This document shows positions 8,544 to 13,065 of a stretch of 13,065 nucleotides of DNA, in pieces. The notes below the pieces were generated by a model, which had not been told where the DNA came from, ran no database searches, and saw only the letters and a program-made list of their open reading frames with translations. The stretch is from an uncultured Eubacteriales bacterium. Its GTDB lineage: Bacteria > Bacillota > Clostridia > Oscillospirales > Ruminococcaceae. The DNA lies in NCBI GenBank assembly GCA_959605275.1, contig CAUHFD010000060.1, positions 1 through 13,065 of the forward strand, read 5' to 3'. Position 1 is the first letter of the stretch, and every line of letters starts with the position of its first letter. The position numbers were made by a program, and so were the translations under genes.

Positions 8544-9008
8544 TTAATTTTTGCTCTGAATAAATAATGTAATAAATGAATAAATCATAAATGCAAAATC
8601 CAGGTAGATCACATAAGAAGCATAACCCATGCAATAAAAGCCGCTTTGATAGGTCGACATAGTTGATCCTATCCAAGGTGAGCAGAAACCGACGATTGCT
8701 GATTCGATGGAATAAGGCAATACCACAATGATAAAGAAGGAAAACAAAAAAAGCAAAACTCCGACAGAGAATGCCGGATGTCGAATGGTGCAAAAAGACA
8801 AGGCACAGACGATTATCCACAAGGAAAGAACAAAATACGGTTGAATCGTGCCGAACTTTGGACTGAAAAAACCAGTAAAAACTTGATAGAAATTTTTTCC
8901 TTCTCGAAATGGAAGAAAGCTACTGTAAAGAATGAAAATAAATAGTAAACTGTGCAGGAAAAAATTTATAACACTTACTATTTTATATGCTGTATCATGC
9001 TTTTTCAT
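8544..9008 (-). CDS. Hypothetical four-helix membrane protein
   Basis: I do not recognise this family. The 154-residue product is strongly hydrophobic, with four predicted membrane helices at about residues 9-31, 56-75, 78-100 and 128-150, and short charged ends (MKKHD at the N-terminus, QSKN at the C-terminus). The open frame begins at GTG 9017, but GAGGT at 9016-9020 overlaps that codon and is well placed, 7 bases away, for ATG 9008, so the shorter start is chosen. It has its own extended -10 promoter just upstream. It lies 74 bases before ligA in the same direction, and a hairpin separates it from the signal-peptidase-like gene. Function cannot be inferred. The hydrophobic pattern and good start signals make it a likely real gene. 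Confidence 0.75.
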   Translation of the reverse strand: MKKHDTAYKIVSVINFFLHSLLFIFILYSSFLPFREGKNFYQVFTGFFSPKFGTIQPYFVLSLWIIVCALSFCTIRHPAFSVGVLLFLFSFFIIVVLPYSIESAIVGFCSPWIGSTMSTYQSGFYCMGYASYVIYLDFAFMIYSFITLFIQSKN

Positions 9009-9030
9009 ATTCGTCACCTCTTTACCACTT

Positions 9031-9039
9031 ATTATAACA
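9031..9039 (-). promoter_or_regulatory. Extended -10 promoter of the membrane-protein gene
   Basis: The leftward strand reads TGTTATAAT: a perfect TATAAT (9031-9036) with the TGn extension. The -35 region at 17 bases (TGGTAA) is poor, as is common for extended -10 promoters. The predicted leader is only about 16 bases and holds the GAGGT ribosome-binding site. It may drive this gene together with ligA and gatCAB. Confidence 0.6.
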
Positions 9040-9082
9040 CAAAATCCTATTATTTACCATTTGAAAATGAAATTTATTGATT

Positions 9083-9120
9083 ATATAAATACAGCTTTCG
9101 TTGTTACACGAAAGCTGTAT
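9083..9120 (-). terminator. Likely terminator after the signal-peptidase-like gene
   Basis: A perfect 13-bp stem (9089-9101 with 9108-9120, ATACAGCTTTCGT) has a 6-base loop and begins 9 bases after the stop of the upstream gene. The downstream strand continues TTATATAAT, T-rich but not a solid T-run, so termination may be partial. Confidence 0.6.
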
Positions 9121-9129
9121 ATTTCGGAG

Positions 9130-9825
9130 TTATCGTTTGAATAATACATCTTTTTCTGTTTTGGACTTGGGTGCTTTTTCAAAAGAGATAGCGTCTTCTA
9201 CCTCCAATAGGTCATCAAGGGTATACGAAAAAGCTTTGCTGTCGGGCAGTATTGCTTGCTGTTCAATCTCAAGCTGCTCCTGCCGGGATTTCATTTTTAT
9301 ATGTAACAGGAGAGTGATTGCCAGTAATAATAAAGTAATTGCGCCAACAGAAATATAAAAAGATATCCGATTATTTCCGGATTGGAAAAAAAGCACCGCT
9401 TTTCCCAGATAACTGATTTTATTTGTTGCTTTTCCGATTACCACAATGTCATTGATGGCAAGAGCAGTGTTATGACCGGCTTTGTCGCTTAAAGAAATCT
9501 CATCCGCATTGATTTCTTCGATTTTGCCGAATTGTACTTCCTGTTCATTGGCGGAAACAGGATAGTAGCATAGAAAATCACCTAATTTTATTGCGGTGAT
9601 AGAGGTGGGTTTCACAATAATAATATCGTCTTTGTTCATTACCGGTTTCAAGTTGTTGTTTGTGTTAATGTAAAGATGATGCCCGAAGATAAGCTTGTCC
9701 TGTTTTACATTATGTTGAAATAATACGGAAAATAGCATTAGTAAGGCACAAGCAGAACAAAACACGATAATAATAATATTTATTGTCGTCAATAATACCT
9801 GAAGTCCTTTAGAACTGCTTTTCAT
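9130..9825 (-). CDS. Signal peptidase I-like (S26) membrane protein, catalytic residues lost
   Basis: The 231-residue protein has a membrane helix at ~13-37, an extracytoplasmic domain, a second helix at ~155-175 and a charged cytoplasmic tail of ~55 residues. The middle follows the SipW/S26B peptidase pattern. NNNLKPVMNKDDIIIVKP (residues 56-73) aligns with the family's SGSMEPTIKTGDLVIVKP, IKLGDFLCYY with the IxVGDVITF strand, KAGHN (115-119) with KGDAN, and VVIGKATNKISYLGKAVLFFQS with the VVGKV..IPYLG..VSFLQ end. The catalytic Ser is Asn58, the His of the HR motif is Phe99, and the KGDAN Asp is Gly117. So the fold appears kept and peptidase activity lost; this is inference from a by-eye alignment. 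Spacing from AAAGG to ATG is long (about 14 bases). Promoter and repeat cluster lie upstream, a hairpin downstream. It could be a SipW-like accessory or an unrelated beta-rich anchor. Confidence 0.75.
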   Translation of the reverse strand: MKSSSKGLQVLLTTINIIIIVFCSACALLMLFSVLFQHNVKQDKLIFGHHLYINTNNNLKPVMNKDDIIIVKPTSITAIKLGDFLCYYPVSANEQEVQFGKIEEINADEISLSDKAGHNTALAINDIVVIGKATNKISYLGKAVLFFQSGNNRISFYISVGAITLLLLAITLLLHIKMKSRQEQLEIEQQAILPDSKAFSYTLDDLLEVEDAISFEKAPKSKTEKDVLFKR

Positions 9826-9957
9826 GCTGATATATCATACCTTTCCGGATAAAATAAATATGCCATTTGTCAGCAGACGGTGTTTTGGTTCGACCTTGCC
9901 ACAAAATACGAAACCGTGCAAAGCCCTGTTCGACTTGTAGCTAGCATTAAAATTTAA

Positions 9958-9985
9958 GATTTCGTGTATTCCAAGGTTATTATAA
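9958..9985 (+). repeat. Direct repeat copy A, 28 bases
   Basis: Identical over 28 bases to 10051-10078; it begins GATTTCGTGTATTCCAAGG and ends TTATTATAA. It contains a leftward TATAAT (9979-9984) but lacks a matching -35 (TCCGTT at 17 bases), so here the promoter seems incomplete. Confidence 0.9.
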
Positions 9986-10016
9986 TGCAAACAACTCGCG
10001 TAACGGAGTGAAGCGG

Positions 10017-10047
10017 CATAACAATGTTCTTGAGAATACTAGAAATC
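10017..10047 (-). repeat. Degenerate inverted copy of the 28-base repeat
   Basis: Read leftward it gives GATTTC, then GTATTC, CAAG and TTGTTATG in the same order as the direct copies, with several substitutions and insertions. It meets copy B head to head around a 3-base centre (10048-10050); 12 of 14 positions pair there (10034-10047 with 10051-10064). Confidence 0.55.
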
Positions 10048-10050
10048 TAT

Positions 10051-10078
10051 GATTTCGTGTATTCCAAGGTTATTATAA
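10051..10078 (+). repeat. Direct repeat copy B, 28 bases
   Basis: Identical to 9958-9985, with a 93-base period. Its right end (leftward sense: TTATAATAACCTTGG) is the -10 and start region of the probable promoter of the signal-peptidase-like gene. The repeat therefore begins almost exactly at the -10 element. Confidence 0.9.
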
Positions 10079-10100
10079 CGTAATTGTCATAAGATGGCAA
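10072..10100 (-). promoter_or_regulatory. Sigma-A promoter for the signal-peptidase-like gene
   Basis: Leftward TTGCCA (10095-10100), a 17-base spacer and a perfect TATAAT (10072-10077). Transcription would begin near 10065, giving a long leader of about 240 bases that crosses the inverted copy and copy A before the ATG at 9825. Confidence 0.65.
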
Positions 10101-10131
10101 GATACATCAGTGAAAATTTTTCATTTATTAT

Positions 10132-10217
10132 TTTATTTTGCCTATATTGTATCGACATCATTTTAATCGCTGTTGATAAATTGCCTACCAAGGATGGACA
10201 ACCGCTGGCAAAATAAA
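10132..10217. other. 86-base stem-loop with nested stems
   Basis: TTTATTTTGCC (10132-10142) is perfectly complementary to GGCAAAATAAA (10207-10217). Inside, TATCGACA near 10149 can pair with TGTTGATA near 10170 with one wobble, and TTGCC near 10181 offers an alternative partner for GGCAA. It lies between the leftward promoter and the two-way terminator. It may be part of a small rightward RNA ending at 10300, or a short inverted-repeat element; I recognise no known riboswitch in it. Confidence 0.4.
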
Positions 10218-10246
10218 CGAAAAGCGAATTTCTCAAATAAGTCATT

Positions 10247-10303
10247 GAAAAACAGACAATCTACTGATTTCATTGGAAACCGGTAGATTGTCTGTTTTCT
10301 TTA
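10247..10303. terminator. Strong two-way intrinsic terminator
   Basis: Arms 10249-10266 and 10281-10298 pair over 18 positions (16 perfect, then a wobble and a pair), with an additional TTTC/GAAA stem in the loop. Rightward RNA ends in UUUUCUUU; leftward RNA ends in UUUUUC. It should end the ferredoxin transcript about 90-140 bases past its stop codon, and any rightward transcript from the region before it. Confidence 0.8.
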
Positions 10304-10385
10304 GGTTGCAATGGTTTTATAAAAGCATTTAATGACAATAATAATGATATTTAAAATATTACTAAAGAGCAGACTAAAACAGTTT

Positions 10386-11081
10386 TTAGTCCAATATTTG
10401 ACCGTCAGTCGAGATGGTTACTACCTGCCAAGGAATGAATTTGCCGCTTGCCTGCAAAGCATGTTTTACTGCGTTTTCAATTCCCCCACAGCAAGGAACT
10501 TCCATTCGAACGACTGTTACGCTTTTAATTTCGTTATTTGCTAAAATCGCCGTCAGTTTTTCAGTATAATCTCCTTCATCTAATTTGGGACAGCCGATAA
10601 GTGTAATATTATTTTTGATGAACCGGTTGTGAAAATCTCCGTAAGCGTAAGCTGTACAATCCGCAGCAATCAGCAGATTGGCATTTTGGAAATAAGGAGC
10701 ATTGACAGGTACAAGCTTAATTTGTACCGGCCATTGGGAGAGCCGGCTGGTTGTCGGTGTAGTTGTTTCGGAACGATAGGGTTGATGATGAATCGTTTTG
10801 GATTGTGTGCCGGGGCATCCGCAGGGGAGTTTTTCTGTATGATTTTGTTCCTTATTTGCTTTTACTGCCGCTTCATCATATGCCGGGGCTTCACGTATCT
10901 CAAAACGAATGGCTTCGGTAGGACATGCAGGCAAGCAATCTCCAAGTCCGTCACAGTAATCTTCACGCATTAGTTTCGCTTTACCGTCTATCATAGCGAT
11001 GGCGCCTTCATGACAGGCAGCAGCACAAGCACCGCAGCCGTTACATTTTTCTTCATCAATTTTAATTATTTTTCTTAACAT
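10386..11081 (-). CDS. 4Fe-4S ferredoxin-domain protein
   Basis: The 231-residue protein starts with a ferredoxin domain. Cluster I has Cys13, Cys16, Cys19 and Cys23 (CNGCGACAAAC); cluster II has Cys43, Cys49 and Cys53 (CDGLGDCLPACP), with Leu46 where the second cysteine of a C-x2-C-x2-C-x3-C motif is expected. A linker with PCGCPG (Cys87, Cys89) leads to a C-terminal domain with Cys142, Cys164 and a CysCys pair (197-198, PCCGG). It is probably a cytoplasmic electron carrier or redox protein; the partner is unknown. In Clostridia similar proteins are found beside Crp/Fnr regulators and hybrid cluster protein, and here the neighbour transcribed divergently is such a regulator. GGAG lies 8 bases before ATG. 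The stop codon lies within a small stem. Confidence 0.88.
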   Translation of the reverse strand: MLRKIIKIDEEKCNGCGACAAACHEGAIAMIDGKAKLMREDYCDGLGDCLPACPTEAIRFEIREAPAYDEAAVKANKEQNHTEKLPCGCPGTQSKTIHHQPYRSETTTPTTSRLSQWPVQIKLVPVNAPYFQNANLLIAADCTAYAYGDFHNRFIKNNITLIGCPKLDEGDYTEKLTAILANNEIKSVTVVRMEVPCCGGIENAVKHALQASGKFIPWQVVTISTDGQILD

Positions 11082-11137
11082 GTTTTATACTCCAATATTT
11101 ATTTTTGGTGCTCTCAAAATTATTTGTTTCACCGTTC

Positions 11138-11166
11138 TTGACTTCATGAGCTTAGTTTACTATAAT
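11138..11166 (+). promoter_or_regulatory. Sigma-A promoter of the Crp/Fnr gene
   Basis: TTGACT (11138-11143), a 17-base spacer and TATAAT (11161-11166). The transcript would start near 11173, 37 bases before the ATG at 11210. I found no equally clear promoter for the divergent ferredoxin gene. Confidence 0.75.
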
Positions 11167-11180
11167 AATCATAAATAGTA

Positions 11181-11196
11181 TGTTGGAAATCCAACA
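11181..11196. promoter_or_regulatory. Palindromic candidate operator
   Basis: TGTTGGAAATCCAACA is a perfect palindrome with 7-base arms around AA. It lies just after the predicted start point of the regulator's transcript and just before its ribosome-binding site, where a bound dimer would block its own expression. It does not match the FNR site TTGAT-N4-ATCAA. As RNA it could also fold into a 6-bp hairpin. Confidence 0.5.
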
Positions 11197-11209
11197 AAAG
11201 AAGGTAAAA

Positions 11210-11869
11210 ATGAAAAAATATAATAAAATTCTTTTGCAGTCACCGTTGTTCGCTGATATACACGAAGCTGATTTTGCGGAAATGTTGAACTGCCTGGGAG
11301 CCAAGGTCAAAAATTATACAAGAAACCAATCGATATTTGTTGAAGGCGAGCCGGCAACATCAATAGGGGTTGTGCTGTCCGGAGAGGTACAAATCATAAA
11401 AGAGGATTATTATGGTAATCGCAGTATTGTTGCGCTGATAGAACCGGCACAAATTTTTGCCGAAGCATTTGCATGTGCCCAGATTAAGACACTTCCCGTA
11501 AGTGTGATCTCTGCCTGCGACAGTGAAGTGATGCTGGTTGATTGCGAGCGCATTATGACCACTTGTGTAAGTTCATGTGAATTTCATAATCAGCTAATCC
11601 ACAATCTTTTACGTGTAGTTGCTATGAATAATATTCTGTTAAATCGTAAAATTGAGTTGATTTCAAAGCGTACAACAAAGGAAAAATTAATGGCTTATTT
11701 GATGTCGGAAGCCAAGCGAGCCGGCAGCAATTTTTTTACTATTCCTTATAATCGTCAGGAACTTGCTGATTATCTTGGGGTTGAGAGGAGTGCGATGTCA
11801 GCTGAACTTGGTAAATTGCGGGATGAAGGACTGATTGAATTTCAGAAAAGCCAATTTAAAATGATATGA
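11210..11869 (+). CDS. Crp/Fnr family transcriptional regulator
   Basis: The 219-residue protein has an N-terminal cyclic-nucleotide-binding-like beta-barrel (~20-115, with IFVEGEPATSIGVVLSGEV), a dimerisation helix (~127-155) and a C-terminal winged helix-turn-helix (~156-219, NRQELADYLGVERSAMSAEL). The FNR-type N-terminal cysteine cluster is absent, but six other cysteines occur (28, 89, 103, 112, 119, 123), the last three as C-x6-C-x3-C just before the dimer helix, which could serve a redox or Fe-S sensor. An upstream in-frame ATG at 11180 exists, but AGAAGG is 5 bases before ATG 11210 and the palindrome lies between, so the later start is chosen. It faces away from the ferredoxin gene across a shared control region, which suggests it regulates that gene and itself. 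The ligand is unknown. Confidence 0.92.
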   Translation: MKKYNKILLQSPLFADIHEADFAEMLNCLGAKVKNYTRNQSIFVEGEPATSIGVVLSGEVQIIKEDYYGNRSIVALIEPAQIFAEAFACAQIKTLPVSVISACDSEVMLVDCERIMTTCVSSCEFHNQLIHNLLRVVAMNNILLNRKIELISKRTTKEKLMAYLMSEAKRAGSNFFTIPYNRQELADYLGVERSAMSAELGKLRDEGLIEFQKSQFKMI

Positions 11870-11874
11870 TTTTT

Positions 11875-11899
11875 TAAAATGTCTTATTGAGACATTTTA
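11875..11899 (+). terminator. Probable terminator of the Crp/Fnr gene
   Basis: A perfect 10-bp stem (11875-11884 with 11890-11899, AAAATGTCT arm) closes on a 5-base loop, 6 bases after the stop codon. Its 3' arm ends in TTTTA and continues TATATT. The A-run on the other side allows some function for leftward RNA too. Confidence 0.6.
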
Positions 11900-11943
11900 T
11901 ATATTAGAGTACAGCAGCCTATTTTTATTGATTATACACATTT

Positions 11944-12249
11944 TCATTTGCTGCAGTAACGAATATAAAATATTTTATAGCCAAACTTTTTTTTCTTGAG
12001 ATATCCCATAAACTGTGCTATACTGATATGCGGTGGGATGATCACCAGCATATGTATGTGGTTCGGGCAAGCTTCTGCTTCGATATTCTCTACGCCCTTT
12101 TGATCACACAGCTTTCTCAGTGTCTCTCCTATATCTCTTTTGATTTTTCCATATATCTCTTTTCGCCTGTACTTTGGCGCAAAGACTATATGGTACTGAC
12201 ATCTGTACTTTGAGTGCGCACTACTTTTTATTTCATTATTTTCTTTCAT
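11944..12249 (-). pseudogene. tnpA: Truncated IS200/IS605 transposase TnpA
   Basis: The first ~85 residues match the Y1 single-strand transposase family closely in pattern: SKYRCQYHIVFAPKYRRK, then GETLRKLCDQKGVENIEAEAC, then the metal-binding HUH motif (His64-Ile-His66 in NHIHMLV), then FMGYLK. Intact proteins have about 140-150 residues and carry the catalytic tyrosine in a YYVxTVG-like segment. Here the frame breaks after GYLK at a run of eight A and ends at 101 residues without that tyrosine. Reading one frame over gives KKSLAI, similar to the family's KSSLMI, before it too decays. So a frameshift plus loss of the 3' third is likely, leaving an inactive gene. AGGAGG stands 8 bases before ATG. 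Confidence 0.88.
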
Positions 12250-12345
12250 TTGAAAAACCTCCTGTATTTTAGTAATGAGGTCGCCAAACCACTACTATTA
12301 TACACGAGGTTCTTATTATTTTTTAGCCTTTCGGCTCGCATCAAG
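12250..12345 (-). mobile_element. 5' leader and left end remnant of the IS200/IS605 element
   Basis: The leftward leader has a small hairpin AGCC-GAAA-GGCT (12325-12336), a TATAAT (12297-12302), and GAACCTC (12306-12312) that can pair with GAGGTTT of the transposase ribosome-binding site (12256-12262). Sequestration of the start site by a leader stem is known for IS200 and keeps transposase low. The outer end of the element is not clear from the sequence, and no matching right end is seen beyond 11944. Confidence 0.45.
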
Positions 12346-12426
12346 CTCGCCTTTCTTTTTGTAGCTCTGCTCTTTTTTTCTTTCTTCGGTAGAATCGAGG
12401 GGTTATTTCCACGTCGAAAGACACCC

Positions 12427-12459
12427 AAAAATATCCCGGTTTCAAAAGGAAACCAGGAT
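12427..12459 (-). terminator. Intrinsic terminator of the response-regulator gene
   Basis: Leftward RNA forms an 11-bp stem (12449-12459 with 12433-12443, one G-U wobble) with a 5-base loop, followed by AUUUUU. It lies 18 bases after the stop codon and separates the regulator from the insertion-element remnant. Confidence 0.8.
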
Positions 12460-12477
12460 AAAAATCTGTATATTCGC

Positions 12478-13065
12478 TTATTCAGTTGCATCAAATTCTT
12501 TATCTTCAGGTATGCTTGGAATAATAAATTTTTTGTTGGTAACCGCAATAGCAAGGCGTGTCTTGTTGGCATAGCCTGTTTTGGATAAAATATTTGAAAT
12601 ATGGTATTTCACGGTTCTTTCCGCAATATCAAGCGCCTGTGCAACTTCGCTGTATTCCAAACCGTCGCAGACAAGCCGCAGGACTTCAATCTCTTTTGCT
12701 GTCAGATCGGTGCTTTCGGCAAGTCCCAGCTTTACTTTCGGCGTTTCACCGGGAAAAAGGTGCTCCCCAGCCATGGTACGGTCGATCACATCGATCAGTG
12801 TTTCCGGACTGATGTCCTTGTACCAGAAGCTGTCCACGTTGGCGGCTCTGGCTCTGTCCAGATAGCTTACCTCTACCATGGAAGTGACGATAATGATTTT
12901 AATGTTGGGAAATGCCACTTTTATCTCGGCGGCAGCTTCAATGCCATCCTTATTTCCGATGGTACATACGTCCATCAATATCAGGTCAATAGGCTGCTGC
13001 TTACAGATAACAAAGGCGACATCAGCGCCGTTTACGCTGGCAGCAAGATCATATTTCCCGCTATC
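12478..13065 (-). CDS. LuxR/NarL-type response regulator (5' end outside window)
   Basis: Visible are 195 residues; the frame stays open to the right edge, so the start and about 20-25 residues (including the acidic pair of the receiver) are missing. The receiver shows the phosphoacceptor Asp (visible residue 32, in DLILMDVCT), the IIIVTS strand with the conserved Thr/Ser, and Lys in YKDIS. A GerE/LuxR helix-turn-helix follows (LTAKEIEVLRLVCDG...EVAQALDIAERTVKYHISNILSK), with a short acidic tail ending DKEFDATE. It is expected to bind DNA after phosphorylation by a sensor kinase, which is not in the window. Any shorter start at 12978 would cut into the receiver core and is rejected. A terminator directly follows. 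Confidence 0.93.
   Translation of the reverse strand, partial: DSGKYDLAASVNGADVAFVICKQQPIDLILMDVCTIGNKDGIEAAAEIKVAFPNIKIIIVTSMVEVSYLDRARAANVDSFWYKDISPETLIDVIDRTMAGEHLFPGETPKVKLGLAESTDLTAKEIEVLRLVCDGLEYSEVAQALDIAERTVKYHISNILSKTGYANKTRLAIAVTNKKFIIPSIPEDKEFDATE

Larger units (their letters stand above)
9826..10385. other. 560-base intergenic region rich in repeats and stems
   Basis: No well-supported gene is seen. From left to right it holds a G+C-richer patch (about 9865-9950), a three-copy repeat cluster (9958-10078), a leftward promoter (10072-10100), an 86-base stem-loop (10132-10217), a two-way terminator (about 10249-10302) and a short stem (10372-10391) overlapping the stop of the ferredoxin gene. 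Rightward frames at 9860-9940 (26 aa) and 10094-10216 (40 aa, one hydrophobic stretch) lack ribosome-binding sites and are not called as genes. Confidence 0.6.

Noticed and set aside
9958..10078. CRISPR array
   Set aside because: Only two identical copies plus one inverted degenerate copy, one 65-base spacer, no cas genes.
10132..10217. Known riboswitch
   Set aside because: No match to a riboswitch core that I can recognise, and no gene follows in the rightward direction before the terminator.
10629..10973. 114-codon rightward frame inside the ferredoxin gene
   Set aside because: Antisense to a gene with clear cysteine motifs; cysteine-rich look is a by-product of the opposite strand.
11944..12249. 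Active transposon
   Set aside because: The catalytic tyrosine segment and one end are missing, and no tnpB is present.
12246..12572. 108-codon leftward frame upstream of tnpA
   Set aside because: Overlaps the response-regulator end, its terminator and the IS leader; basic, low-complexity, no start signals.
12214..12588. 124-codon rightward frame
   Set aside because: Phe-rich translation of T-rich leader and terminator sequence; crosses the end of the response-regulator gene.

Overview
The window looks chromosomal and comes from a low-to-moderate G+C Firmicute, most likely Clostridia (Ruminococcaceae/Oscillospiraceae-like). The reasons are the gatC-gatA-gatB amidotransferase genes following ligA, AGGAGG-type ribosome-binding sites, TTGACA/TATAAT promoters, a clostridial-type Crp/Fnr regulator paired with a ferredoxin-like protein, and an IS200/IS605-type transposase remnant. 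This placement is inference from gene content; no species can be named.

Layout. Bases 1-100 hold three consecutive hairpins; the last is a strong terminator for a rightward gene outside the window. Bases 101-9825 all read leftward: uvrA (nucleotide excision repair, own promoter and a structured leader), gatB, gatA and gatC (Asp/Glu-tRNA amidotransferase), ligA (NAD-dependent DNA ligase), a four-helix membrane protein, and a membrane-anchored protein resembling type I signal peptidases but lacking their catalytic residues. The membrane protein, ligA and gatCAB have no clear terminator between them and may form one transcript from an extended -10 promoter at about 9035. Bases 9826-10385 are non-coding as far as can be supported. 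They contain a cluster of direct and inverted repeats that carries the probable promoter of the signal-peptidase-like gene, an 86-base stem-loop, and a strong two-way terminator.

Bases 10386-11869 hold a divergent pair: a 4Fe-4S ferredoxin-domain protein (leftward) and a cysteine-rich Crp/Fnr regulator (rightward), separated by a good promoter and a perfect palindrome that could be the operator. In Clostridia such pairs are often linked to redox or nitrosative-stress functions such as hybrid cluster protein, but no hcp gene is visible here. Bases 11944-12345 are a decayed IS200/IS605 element whose tnpA has kept its HUH motif but lost the catalytic tyrosine region. The right end is a LuxR/NarL-type response regulator, cut by the window edge, with its own terminator.

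Most of the window is housekeeping. The parts least explained by known families are the catalytically dead signal-peptidase-like protein with its repeat-borne promoter, the structured uvrA leader, and the 10.1-kb stem-loop. No complete new defence or mobile system is evident.
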